The notes: a model not told the origin generated them from the sequence alone. A stretch of 64,000 bases of DNA from Tillus elongatus (GCA_964006375.1 OZ023267.1:83933406-83997405); one strand, 5' to 3'. Numbered from the stretch's first letter, positions 10,817 to 22,945 are shown. Program-made: numbers and translations.

Positions 10817-12247
10817 AAAGGAAAATTCCACTACCACCTACCATATTGCAAGTATACCACACCAGCCAACTATTAAAGAGCTGACCAGCTTTGGAACTTG
10901 CTCATTATCCGATTAAAATGTTCTCTCTAAATTATGTTATATATTTTGGGAATACATATTTAATTTATTTAATATACCTAACTAACTAAACAATTTTTTA
11001 TAATAATGACGGTATTTACATTATTCCCGAACTAGTTATATTATGGATACGGGCACAAGAGGTATTTATATCTACAAATCATATTCAATAATGCTACATT
11101 ATAGTACTACATCGTTCGGTCCTGTAATATAATTGTTAGTAAACAAAGTAGTGGGTGTCCTTGACGTACTTCAAGGGCAAAAACACCTTGGGGAAGATTG
11201 TTATTTCCATTGTTTTACTAATTTTGCTTGTTAATTAGTTTTATTTCAGCTCTTACTGTAGATTGTATACATAATATTTATATAGACTATCTTAGGGCAT
11301 GATCTCTCTTATCTAGTTACAGGATGTTTCTTAATGACGTGCTAATATTTCAGGGTATGATTTCTTAGATCATTTTTTAAATAATCGAAACGTATATGTC
11401 CACAAGGGCTTGAAATCTGGAAAACCTGGAAAACGGGAAAAGTCGTGGAATTTCAATGGGTGTTAAAACATTGTCGGGAAAGTTAGGGAAATTTCGCAAA
11501 ATGTGATTAAAATTCAGGAAACTTTCGTGTTAGTCAGGGAGAATACTATTATGTATCAGCTGATTATTGAGGTGATTGTGAAGTTAAAAAAATATTCACT
11601 TCTTATACAACAATATGAAAACTAAAAGAATGTAATCTATAAGATACAGAAATATGATCTGCTACACAGAAATATTTAAAGGAAGGTAAGCTTGCATTTT
11701 TTAACAAAATATTTTTTTGTGACCGCAACTGTCAAAAACTTTCTAGAAAAGAAGCCGGCCAAGTGATATCTTGAATAGGCTTATCTAGTGTAGACCTCAG
11801 TGTAATATGTAAGGAGTAAGGCTACATCTTAGGCTGCTAGTCGAATGCACATTACTGGAACTGCTGTTAAAAGAAATTCATATATTTTTGTAGAAATGCT
11901 TTAATATACTTTCACTTTTTTAGTACATATTGTAAGATTAACATCAACGGAGGTTGTAACATTGTGTTTGAGCAAGTTGAATGTCCCTACGTTCAGCCCT
12001 TCGGAGGTGGTATTATGCCTCCGGTCTTGTGTTCCCGGCAATGTTGAGCACGTTAAAGATCTATAGTATCATTAAAGATAAGCGGGGATTCGGAAAAATT
12101 TTCATGATAGTGAGGTGAAACTACTTCTTGACGTCGGTGATTGGCCATAGTCGCGGAAATAAACCGACGTTAAAAAAATATATATTTTAAAATTATTTAA
12201 ATATTAGGGATTTAAATATTTTAATTGTATATGTGCAACAATTTTAG
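10817..12247. other. No gene recognised
   Basis: AT-rich sequence between E1 and the first supported exon of the recombinase gene. It may hold the 5' remainder of the LINE and the first exon and promoter of the recombinase gene, but I could not place either. Confidence 0.5.
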
Positions 12248-15200
12248 GAGTGGAAATTAACCTTGAGCACAAGAAAAAAAGTAAAGCGAGCGAAATAGAA
12301 CAGCCAATAACAGATATGCCTGTTTTGAACACTGGTGTAAGATAATCTCTTACCATAATATGGTGTCTTATTTAAAGTTTTTTTATTTTTCTAGGAATGT
12401 GTTAATAAAAGTAGCCACAGTAAGTTTTTTAATCTAAGTCAAAGCAACAATAATAATGAAACATACGTTAGTAAGTCGTCTATTAATCCATACGATTTTG
12501 ACGAGTATCTCACAGAACTCGAAAATTGTACACCCACTAAAAATGTCCGAGAAAAAATGACTTCAGTTTGGATTGCAAATTATAATGAAACTAACAACTA
12601 TTCACAGCTGCAAACTGACAATACAAGTTCAAATAAACGTTCTGAAACTCTAGAAAATAATATTAAACAAAACCTGAATCAGTCAGAGACTGTAACTGAA
12701 AATTACAATGAAACCAGCCATGAAGACGTGGACTTACCAATTTATAGTGGCAGTTTAAATGATCCTTGTATGCAGACTCAATATAAAACATATACAGAGC
12801 TAACGTCAGTAGATATATCTACAAATGCAGAAAATCACAACCAAAATTTTATGCCTACAAATCACAGACTTGAAAATGTATTTACTTCAAATAATACTAC
12901 TAATAAAAGAAAGTGCACTAATACCGATCCTATTATGGATCATATTAGTTCCGCCTGTTTAGAGGTCGATAATTTTGAAAGCGATGATTCTAGGGATTAC
13001 GACTTTAATATTGCCGATTATTCATGGGACCTATCTAATAGCAATATGGACAAATCAAGTGATTCTTCAGAACAGTATCAAAACGAAACTGATATTACCA
13101 ATAGTAATCGCTTATGTCTTGAAACGAAAAGCTGCAAAGTAAGTAATTTTCTATGTATTTAAAACTTGAGATCGAGATCTACCTTGAAAAATTTAGAAAA
13201 AAACAATATTCGTATCAAAATATTTTAAAACCCAGCTTTTTGTTTGTGCTTTTTTAGTAGGCACCAATATACATATGAAAGTTCGTTGTAAAAAAACTGA
13301 ATTGTACTTAGTATGTAGGTAATCACCGCAAACTTCGGAACTTAAGTCACCTGATTAACTGCGTAATAAGATGCATTATTTATTTTCCAGAAACCAGCAA
13401 AACTGGTCAAAAGGGATGCTGGGAAAAAGCCGACTCGTTGTAAATTTTGTGAAAATGATATACCAACAAAAAATTTTACGAGACATTTGGTTAGGCGACA
13501 TAATTCAGAAGAAGTTAAAAATATTTTCGAATTTCCAAAAAATAGTAAGGATAGGCGTCAAGCTCTCTCTGTGTTAAGAAACGACACAAATTTCAGTCTG
13601 TTCATTAAGGGAACTACAAGACCTAAGCGTGCAATGGGGCCACTTGAAGATACTTTATACTACCCTTGTGTATTTTGCAAAGGGCTGTTTCTAAAAAAAA
13701 TTTTAAAGCGCCATGCAAAGGTTTGTCTGTTCCAAAAAAGAAATGAAAGAAATGATATCGTCAAAACTGACTATGTGTCTGGATCACAAACGATGATTGC
13801 ATGCGCAATGGATCCAACTGATGTTATTTCAAAGCTCAATGTTAAAGAACAGGTATGAGTTTTTAAATTTTGTACTGCACTAATAAATTGATTTTTTGTC
13901 CTTTAGTACAATATTTAAAATTATTATAGAAATTTAAGAAAAATTACACTGTACCCAAATAGTTTGCTGGGTTCAACTTTCTTATATTTTCCGATATTAA
14001 TGTCTCCTGTATTATTGACGCAGCTGTTTTATTATTACACTACTTTAAATATGACCAATAATGGAAAGGAAGTGATACAAAATTAGACGTGAAACCAAAC
14101 AATAAAACCTTCTAAAATAAGAACTAAAAAAAGTCTCATCAAGTTCAAGTAACAAAAATTAACGCTTTTTTATAACTTTTATTTCTGATAATATAGATTT
14201 TTCTCTATACCTTGCCAATTAATTTTTAGTATTGGAAGTATCTAAATAATGCCGCAGTAGGTTAACCTTATTACTTCCACATCGGTACGTTAGGAAGTAG
14301 GGCAATTTTTTTTTTTGCATAAAACGCCGTAAAAAGTGTCAAAACATGTAGAAAACATGATTTAAAAACGAATTTTTTTCTGTCAGTCTGTATATCTGTC
14401 TGTTTGCAGCCACAATAACTTTAGAACAAACTGAGATATCGTCTTTAAATTTGATTACAGTTAGCACCCGACGAACGAACTGTTCGGATTCTTTTTGAGT
14501 AAAACCGCTCCAGGTTGATAGGGGATGAGTGGGAGGTGACCTGGTAAAAATTGACATTTAAAACGCCAGTAATATAACGTTTTAGGGTTTGTTTTTTGGA
14601 AAACTTTCAATTTCATGAAACATCTGGTATTCTGTGCTGAAATTAAATTGGGGGTTAAATGTGTGGGGGTAGAATAATGATGACAGACATTTCTAAATTT
14701 GTTTTCGATAAAACGACGCAAAAAGTCTCAAAACATATAGAAAACTTGATTCTGTAACGAAAATTGTTTTGTCTGTCGGTCAGTCTGTCGGCCTGTATGT
14801 CTGTCTGTTAGTAGGCGCAATAACGTTTGAACTAATTGAGATATTATCTTAAAATTTGGTATCCAGTTAACACCCGACAAAGGCACGCGTTGAATTGTTT
14901 TTGGATATGATCGCTTCAGAGGGTAGGGGATAAATGAGAGGTGATTTGGTGAAAATTGACATTTTTTCGTTAAAACTCGACGTTTAAGAAGTTTATGGGT
15001 ACAGGAATAGGAATATTTTCTTTGTGGTCAAGTCATGGACCCTAAATTCATTTCATGAAAATGTCTTTCTGAGGAGAGTAGGCTACAGCTATGTGGAAGT
15101 TATGATTCAATTTGCAGCACTATTTTTCTTTTTAAATTATTTTTGTTTACTATCACCAACGCTTTTGGTGAATAATGCAGGAATTTGAATATCATAAATA

Positions 15201-18200
15201 TTGTTGACCTGAATGTGTTCATTACCACTCACCCGTGGAAGTGCTGTGTCCGACGTTGTGCAGTGTCAGATAAGCAATTTTGCAGCATATAAGTAATGTA
15301 TTTCTTAAACAGCCAAGCTTCATACATAATAGTATCAAATAAAATATTGTAATTTTTAAAGGATCGGAGCAGGAACATGCGTTTCTTTTTTTTTTACAAA
15401 AATGTTGCAATTTAGAGGTACAGTTGTTAAACACTTATTCACAAATTTACTACATTGACTTGTCCTACATGGATAAAAATTATAATCCAGTTTTTGCAAA
15501 GTGGCTCTTCTATGCTTTTTCATAATTTATAGGTTTTTAGTTTAGTGAAAGGTGATCCAATAGCATTTGAAGCAAAGAAGGATTTACTGATAGCACATTT
15601 TGGTGAATCGTATCTGAAAAAACATAAGAGGGAACGTATGGCTTACGCCTGTAGCAATAGAATGAGAGAATTATCTCGTTTGCTGATAAATTACCGAACA
15701 ATTACAAATGATCAAGAAGTAAAATTTAAAGACTTACTACACCTGAAAAATTTTGACACTATCGTAATTGCTGTGAGAAATATTACTGGTTATAATAGTT
15801 TCAACAAAACTTTTGCGGCACCAAGTTTGGCTATGCATCTGGGAACGTCCCTTAAATCAATATGTGATGAACTAATACACTGCATTTTAAAAGAAAGTCC
15901 AGGCTATAGGTGCAAATCAGCTGATGAAGCGGAAACTTGGACAAAACAAGTAAAACAATTTAAGGACTTAGTTAGTTCTCGTTGGAATACGGAACTGGCT
16001 TCTCTTGCGAATAAGGACATACTAGAGAAAAGATGGAGTAAACCATTACTTTTACCTCTTGTAAGTGATGTTCAACAATTTCGAGATGGAATATTCAAAA
16101 TTGCAAGTGAATGCAAAAAAAATATTATTCAAGATGATACAAATATAAATGACTATAAATTTCTTGTACATTGTTCACTGGCTTTATTGATTGTTTTCAA
16201 TAGAAGAAGAATAGGGGATGTGCAATATTTGAAAATAAAAGATTATTAAAATGATAGAAGAAGCGATTATAAAGATTTCGAAAATGCTTTAACTGATACA
16301 GAAAAAATTCTTACAAACAAATACAAAAGAGTAGTTAATAGCGGCAAAGGTAATAAAGCAGTAGTTATCTTGATCCCAAAAGTGATTCAAGACTTAATTG
16401 ATTTTTTATTGGAACGACGACCAAACTATATCACTGACGTGTCAAATGATTATGTTTTTGCAACACCAGGTAGTAAGATTAAATGGGGAAAAGGAGATGT
16501 TGCAATAAGGACCCTATGCAAGAAAATAAAAATTGAAAACTTTAAGTGCATCACGAGTAACAAACTCAGAAAACAGATAGCAACTATAATGCAGATAATG
16601 AGCTTGACACGCGACGAAATGAAACAATTTGCTAACTTCATGGGGCACACGGAGAAAACTCACAATGAATTTTACGAGTAAGTAATTTATGACTAGCTAT
16701 AATTGTTTTACCTTATAATTTGAGAACAGTTATTAACAAATAAATATACCTACAGCATTCTTTGCTTTTTTTAAGCGGCTGAGGGTTAAGTCAATAGGCC
16801 AGATTTATTGTAATGATGATAGTCAAGTATCTGCTATGATTTTCTTACAAACACATATTTTGCATTATTGTAGATTACCTGTAGACGTTTATCAAACTGC
16901 GAAAGTTTCAAAAATTCTTCTTATGATGGAAAAAGGTCCAGTACCAGTTGAATATAAAGGCAAATCACTGGCCGAGATAGACTTTGACCCGCATTTGGAA
17001 TATGCCGAAGAAGATAACGAGCTAGGTATTTTTTTATTCCTAAATATTTTTACTTGCTTATTTATTTACATTGCCTATACTCCTATACAAAACACAACAG
17101 GAAAACTCATGCTTACATAATGCCCTAATGTAAAATTTAAAGTAATGTGAAAGCCAAATTGTAAATAATAATCTTAGAAAATGTCGATGATGTCATATGC
17201 AAAAGGCGAGAGTGGGAGAATCGTGAATTTTTTGCAGAAATGTGTATTTTTGAAAACTAAAGTTGACGTTTCCGAGCATTCCGTCGAAACACAAATCGCT
17301 CAAATTTTAATGAATTTATTTCATAATCTTGCCGCTCACTGTATATATAAACATGTAAAATCTGAAACTGATATCGGATATGGGATAAAAAAGATCTGAA
17401 TATCGCTCATTTGAAGAAATTTTTCAAAAATGCTAAAGTCGTTACCTCTGTAATAGCGAAATATTGTTTATGAAAATTCCCTAAAATATATTGACAGCTT
17501 CAAATTTTACGTTTTATTATCATTTTATTTCTTGTAGTCTAATTCCATTCTCCCACATCGACTCGCGCAAATAATTACCGCAATTCATTAATACATGTTT
17601 TTCATATTTCTATCAATACCAGTCCAAATTAAAACAAGTTTAAACAAATAAAACAATTCTTTAGTGGAAACAACAATTTAGCACTATCTGTTTTACAAGT
17701 AATTTATAATCATTTTCATAATTTTTTTGAAGTAAGTTTAAACAAATAAAACAATTATTTAGTGGAAACAACAATTAGGCACTATCTGTTTACAAGTAAT
17801 TTATAATCATTTTCATAATTTTTTTGAAGTAAGTTTAAACAAATAAAACAATTATTTAGTGGAAACAACAATTTAGCACTATCTGTTTTACAAGTAATTT
17901 ATTATCATTTTCATAATTTTTTTGAAGTAAGTTTAAACAAATGAAACAATTATTTAGTGGAAACAACAATTAGGCACTATCTGTTTTACAAGTAATTTAT
18001 AATCATTTTCATAATTTTTTTGAAGTAAGTTTAAACAAATAAAACAATTATTTAGTGGAAACAAGAATTTAGCACTATCTGTTTTACAAGTAATTTATTA
18101 TCATTTTCATAATTTTTTTGAAGTGAAACTTCTTTAGAATGGCTGTGATTTCAAACCGGATGCAACGAAAAACGACAGGTAAGAGACACAAATACAAAAC

Positions 18201-19674
18201 TGTGTAGGATGAAGCCGGCAAAGAATGAGACAGAAATATACATACTATTGAAGGGTTACGATATAATAATATATAATAGTCCATTCAAATAAGACGATAT
18301 TTGTAACTTCTAACTTGCATTTGAATGAGCGAAAAAATTATGTAATATAGAAAATCTAGAACTGATCATAATGAGTAAGGTCTGATAAATTTTTCATCCC
18401 GGGAACCACATTAAAAAAAAACATTAAAAAAAATTTAAAACACGGCGGTGCCGCGACCTTTCCAAGCAAACGCTGACGAAACCGTAACAGGTACGTAAAA
18501 ATGTTACAGGACCAAAGTTGTGGAGCATAAAATTCTCTAAAAAAAAGTCCGCAACGGCATATATCTATCGTCTATATTAAACAAGTAAAGAGGCCTAACC
18601 GCCGCTGGCGCTTTGCACCGCATAAGTTGAGAGCGGATTGTGATTAAACTATAGACGATAGATATATGCCGTCCGCACTTTTTTGTAGAGAATTTTATGC
18701 TCTACAACTTTTATTCTGTACCATTTTTACGTACCTGTTACGGTTTCGTCAGCGTTTGTTTGGAAAGGTCGCGGCACCTCAAAATATTTAAATTTAATCC
18801 AGCTGTTCAGGCTATATGTATTTAAATTTATATACATTGCATAAGAAAACAGTTAACACTCATTTTCGTAAGAAGTTTCACTTCTGATATGCGCACATAG
18901 TGCACACAATTTTTTTTATTTATAAAAGAAAGCAATAGATAATATAACAATTTATTTTTATAAAGACACATGGAGAATTAGAACAACTATAAATGAAGGA
19001 AATACAATTGAACAAGAAATTATAACAGGAAAACTAGAAGAGATGATTACTAGCAAAGGTATAGACAGACTTTTCTATCTTTCTTATTAATATGTAAATC
19101 AAATGTTTTCTTCTTACTTAGAAATGGATCAGGGTCGGCGTGAAATCGCTGGCTTGGAAAGAAACGGACAGAGCATTGCTAAAGAAATTGGTGAACTGGA
19201 CAAAACTGAAGGTTTGTTACTCTTTTTGTCCATTACTACCAATACGCACATAATGTTTGTAATAAGATGTATGAAGTTCTGTGTAGAAAGGGTTCTATTC
19301 GTAGAATAACATTTTAGAACAATTCACATATTTTTTATTTATTTATTAGGTTTCTTTATTTACGTGCTACATTTATAATTTTGCAGAACTTAATCATAAA
19401 GTCGTTGTGGTAAAGGAAAAACAGCTGAATCAAAGAAAAAGGCAAGGTGATTATGAAATAATATTTGGTTATTGCAAATAAAATAATGTATTTCTTTGTT
19501 TAAGATTGGTCAAAAAAGGAGATTCTACTAATAACAAAACATTTCGCAAATAATATTAAAGACACGACTTATCCAACAGGAAATGTAATAAAAGGGTTCA
19601 GCAAAAAAACAAACAGTGAAAGATCTGTACCTGTAATTAAATCAAAAATACAACATCTTATCAAATCAAAATAA
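12248..19674 (+). CDS. Spliced zinc-finger/tyrosine-recombinase gene (Crypton-like or domesticated), one in-frame stop
   Basis: Nine exons join in phase with GT-AG borders: 12248-12336, 12395-13138, 13391-13852, 15533-16677, 16874-17025, 18966-19058, 19122-19211, 19387-19446 and 19505-19674, about 1000 codons, with AATAAA at 19685. Order: an Asn/Ser-rich acidic N-terminus; CKFC and CVFC zinc fingers; a tyrosine-recombinase domain; a linker (QTAKVSKILLMMEKG); and a short Trp-bearing C-terminal domain (WSKKEILLITKHF). I recall similar uncharacterised proteins in fish and invertebrates; a tyrosine-recombinase origin, perhaps Crypton-related, is inference. One TAA at 16247-16249 interrupts the recombinase exon, so it may be a recent pseudogene or carry a null allele. 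The first exon with the start codon was not found. No flanking terminal repeats were seen. Confidence 0.7.
12395..13138 (+). CDS. Exon: Asn/Ser-rich N-terminal region
   Basis: Open throughout 248 codons between a TTTTTCTAG acceptor and a GTAAGT donor. It is joined in phase 0 to a small preceding exon (12248-12336) across a 58-base intron. Composition is Asn, Ser, Thr, Asp and Glu rich with no recognised fold, suggesting a disordered region. Staying open over 744 bases of AT-rich sequence supports real coding. Confidence 0.65.
13391..13852 (+). CDS. Exon: paired zinc fingers
   Basis: Starts after TTTTCCAG and ends at a GTATGAG donor, phase 0 on both sides. It contains a C2H2 finger (CKFC, then HLVRRH) and, after a 70-residue linker, a C2HC finger (CVFC, then HAKVC). 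Likely role is binding DNA or another protein next to the recombinase domain. The spacing of the two fingers matches my memory of the wider uncharacterised family. Confidence 0.7.
14316..14990. repeat. Diverged tandem duplication in intron (about 385-bp period)
   Basis: Two copies, about 14316-14600 and 14705-14990, share blocks such as the CTGTCTGTCTGT-like run, a GAGATATCGTC / GAGATATTATC block and ACACCCGACAA / GCACCCGACGA. They lie in the 1.7-kb intron 13853-15532. Probably two copies of an old dispersed repeat. Confidence 0.7.
15533..16677 (+). CDS. Exon: tyrosine-recombinase catalytic domain, TAA at 16247
   Basis: Starts after ATTTATAG and ends in GA before GTAAGT. The catalytic set of tyrosine recombinases can be traced: box-I Arg in FNRRRIGDV (16202-16210), box-II Arg in SNKLRKQIAT (16568-16570), His in FMGH (16646-16648) and the nucleophile-position Tyr in HNEFY (16673-16675), nine residues after the His as usual. 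The His of the classical HxxR box is replaced by Asn. Such enzymes cut and rejoin DNA through a phosphotyrosine link. The only break is TAA at 16247-16249, just after box I; the frame is open on both sides. Confidence 0.75.
16874..17025 (+). CDS. Exon: conserved linker after the recombinase domain
   Basis: Completes the codon split after HNEFY and reads LPVDVYQTAKVSKIL, then an acidic stretch ending EDNELG. It leaves phase 1, matching the exon at 18966. Confidence 0.65.
17632..18125. repeat. 98-bp minisatellite, about five units, in intron
   Basis: The block TTTAAACAAATAAAACAATT recurs at about 17640, 17738, 17835, 17933 and 18031, a period of 97-98 bp. Units differ by a few substitutions. 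It lies in the 1.9-kb intron 17026-18965. Confidence 0.9.
18447..18778. repeat. Fold-back hairpin element (332 bp)
   Basis: Imperfect inverted repeat with arms of about 135 bp, outer ends GGTGCCGCGACC and GGTCGCGGCACC, and a loop of about 60 bp (near 18583-18642). The arms share GTAACAGGTACGTAAAAATG and GCATAAAATTCTCT. It fits a fold-back MITE inserted in the intron. No target duplication was assigned. Confidence 0.8.
18966..19674 (+). CDS. C-terminal exons of the recombinase gene
   Basis: Four small exons (18966-19058, 19122-19211, 19387-19446, 19505-19674), all joined in phase 1 across introns of 63, 175 and 58 bases. They encode a charged helical segment (EIAGLERNGQSIAKEI) and a final domain beginning DWSKKEILLITKHF that resembles a SANT/Myb-like or DNA-binding tail. 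The stop is TAA at 19672-19674, followed by AATAAA at 19685-19690. Consistent phase over four exons is strong support. Confidence 0.65.
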
Positions 19675-20446
19675 ATTTCCAATGAATAAAATTTACTGAA
19701 ATAAAATTGCCTTTATTTGGTTTTATTAATTAATAAATACGGCCTATGAACAACAGCTTAATATAATTGTTTATTATTATTTTTTTTATTTTATAAAAAA
19801 TGACCTTATCAGAAAAATAAAATGTGAGGTAAATGAGATTAATGTTCCATTAAGGAGGTAGTTACTATCAATAATTAATTATTATTATTATACTATAATA
19901 TACTATTAATGAAGTAGAACAAATTTTAGTTGAATATTATATCGAGCCAAGAGTACTCTCAAAAGCATTAGCAACTTTTATTTTTCAGTTGCCACATTTA
20001 AACAGATAATAGAGGATACAGTGTGTTTAGGTAATCGTTAAGACCTGAGGAAACTTAATAGAGATAGGGACAAATGCTTTTAAAAAGTGGTAATAATGTC
20101 ATTGTACAAAAGTCGATAACGCAATTTATTAATTTATTCACAAAAATATAACACAACAAATTTTTATTGGTTTGTCCAAGTGATCGCTATATAAACCTCA
20201 TACAAGAAAATGGTTAGTTTTCTTTCACAGTTTCTGAATACATTCCATGTAGATTTTTACTAAAATATCGAGAACTGAATGCTCAAGTATCATACATTGT
20301 ACATAAATTTAAATGTAATTTAAACGTACAAGCAAACATTCGTTGTCACCTCGTAAAATCTGACAACCCCGTTGGAGGTAGCAACGATCTTTGAACATGA
20401 TGTCTCGATAAAAATAGTGGAGGTCACGACGTACCTTTAACTATGC

Positions 20447-20458
<12 letters not shown>
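19675..20458. other. No gene recognised
   Basis: AT-rich sequence after the recombinase gene's poly(A) signal. Nothing coding or repetitive was identified before the (AT)n tract. Confidence 0.5.

Positions 20459-20520
<62 letters not shown>
20459..20520. repeat. (AT)n microsatellite
   Basis: Pure AT dinucleotide run, preceded by (CATA)n. Confidence 0.95.
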
Positions 20521-20526
<6 letters not shown>

Positions 20527-20682
20527 GCTTTTTTTAAATACTTTTTGTTTCCCCTCTAATGAAAAACCGACTATATATGTCCCCCTCATCATATATATGT
20601 GACTTTTTGTCTAAAAAAAGTACTTCTAACGTGGAGGCTAGGTTGCCTCCTTAACGTACCGGAGGTGACACCTTAACACGTA

Positions 20683-20761
<79 letters not shown>
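20683..20761. repeat. (AT)n microsatellite, left flank of E2
   Basis: AT run ending at the first base of the E2 LTR. The same kind of run resumes at 39835 on the far side, so E2 inserted inside an AT tract. Confidence 0.95.
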
Positions 20762-20764
<3 letters not shown>

Positions 20765-22945
20765 GAGGGGTCAAATCGGGATAAGGTCATCTTTCCCTAA
20801 TATGGGGAGGTTCCCACGGGATAACCTTATCAATACGGCTTTATTACGGGATTTGCTCAGGCGCCAGCAGCGTGGGTTTAAAGGAAGACGCTGCGCTCCC
20901 TCAGGACTATATACCTGTTCTCGGTTGCTATTTACAGCTACACGGACCCGGGGTAAACTTCAGTGGAGACAGGGTTCGCCTAAGTCCTCAGGCGAAGTCC
21001 CTCAGGACTCCTTAATTATGGCCTGTGTATTAGAGAGCAGAATGTTGCGTATTATGTTGAGGTGGATTGGTTGGGAAGCTTTGAATGAAATACCGTATAA
21101 AACAAATAATCTATTTACAAAGGTATTGGTGGGGAAATATTTACAAAATATGTACAAAGAAATATTTACACAAGGGATTCTCCCGGCATACCCCACGTTT
21201 AAACTAACTTATTTGACAACAAATCAATTTATTAGAGACCAGAGGCAGAAACAGAAATATTCGCGAGTTATACGGACGGTATCACGAATAGAGGTGGTAA
21301 ACTCGCGGCTTGTAAGCGGGCAGAAGCGTCCCGGGATCGCCAAAGCAAGGCACCGGACAGGTGGTCGGTTTAAGCAGGCATGCAATATGTGAATTGAAAG
21401 CCAACTCTAGGTGCAATATCAAGATCAGCTAACGGCTTGTTCTACTTTCTACTATCACTTAATTAATTACGGACCCTCAAGCATGCGTTGCAGTCACACG
21501 GACTCTACGACCTGAGGAAGTGTCTCCCTAGGGAGATGGAAATTTCCCCTCGACAAAATAAAGAAAGTCCTCCCTATCAAGTTAAAAGAAAACACAGCCT
21601 CCAAACAGTGCCTTCAGGACGGTCGGGATACCAGGTATCGCCAGATTGTTTCGATCGCCAGGAATGGTGGAGACCTACTGCAGCCCGAAATATCCCAGCT
21701 GTTGTCCAGATCCAGGAACACGAGAGCTGCGCCATGGGAGACTACTTTGGGTGACTTGATCGTGACTAGGCCGCCACCGGGTTCAAATCAACGTGCAGTC
21801 AGCCGCTTTGCTAGTGCTCTCGCGCTCTCGGGAGGACTCCAGCTCAGGAACGCAACCCTTTTGCGCCTCCCGACGGGAACAAAGAAAGCCCTTCTCGAAG
21901 ACTGAAAAACGGCAAGGTTTTCCCAATACTGTCGCTCGGACGGTCGAGACACCGGGTATCGCCAGACTGTTTCAATCGCCAGGAATGGTGGAGACCTACT
22001 GCAGCCCGAAATATCCCAGCTGTCGTCCAGATCCAGGACCACGAGAGCTGCGTCACGAGAGACCGCCTTGGGTGACTTGATCGTGACTAGGCCGCCACCG
22101 GGTTCAAATCAACGTGCAGTCGGCCGCTTTGCTAGTGCTCTCGCGCTCTCGGGAAGACTCCAGCTCAGGAACGCAACCCTCTTGCGTCTCCCAGCGGAAA
22201 CAAAGAAAGCTTTTCCCACGAAGACTTAAAACCACACCCCCTCCGAACGTCCAGGGGGTCGAGTCTCGCCGGGCTGGTTCGATTACCAGCACTGTTGGGA
22301 ATCTATGCCAGCCCGAAGTACCCTTACTGCAGCCGGTCACCGAAACCGTAGGGGCTGCTCCGCGGGAGACCACTTTCGGTGACTTGATCGTGACTGGACC
22401 GCCACCGGCTTCAAATCAACTTGTAGTCAGCCGCTTTGCTAGTGCCCCCACGCTTCTGAGAAGACCGCAGCTTTGGAATGCGAGCCCCGGCTCCCCCAGG
22501 TTGCTCCGCTGATACCGACAGAAGTGAACGATGGACTTATTTATCCGAAGCTCCTTTGCGGCCGCCTCTCTGAAATAAAACCACTGACAAACACAACAAC
22601 ATTCAATATATTTTCCACACCTGGACTTTTAACGTTACCTCTGGCGAAGGCCACCATGCGCGCCAAGGTGTCTGCCGCCAGAGAGGGACGTCGATCCGTG
22701 GAAAACCCCTTTCATACCGGCCCTGCACCGTACAGCTATAGAGACAGCGACCTAGCCAAACGAAGCGGAAATGAGCGGCCTGCTGAAGACGGCGTTCTCC
22801 ACTTGCCACAGCTGCTAACTCTACTAAGCTGGTGCACCTAACGAATCGCTGCGTACTCTCCCACGGCCGGCCTGAAATACACAATAAAACCAAACACCAA
22901 GAATCGAGACCCGGACGGTGGCTGCTTCCTCAATGGTTCAGCGCG
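20762..22945 (-). repeat. E2 3' LTR, first part
   Basis: Matches 37620-39534 of the 5' LTR up to the E3 insertion point. It has one extra internal 0.32-kb tandem unit and lacks about 40 bases found in the 5' LTR near 39476-39515. Confidence 0.93.
21617..22500 (-). repeat. About 320-bp tandem repeat inside E2 3' LTR (three units)
   Basis: Units begin near 21617 (GGACGGTCGGGATACC), 21938 and 22254, the third diverged. Each carries the GACTTGATCGTGACTAG block. The 5' LTR has only two units (38471 and 38793), the second a hybrid of the second and third. Confidence 0.85.

Noticed and set aside
14339..14721. Minus-strand frames of 72 and 86 residues in the intron
   Set aside because: They lie in the diverged tandem repeat and show no protein family features.
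20459..20761. 4-bp target duplication for E2
   Set aside because: Both flanks are (AT)n, so the duplication cannot be told from the repeat.
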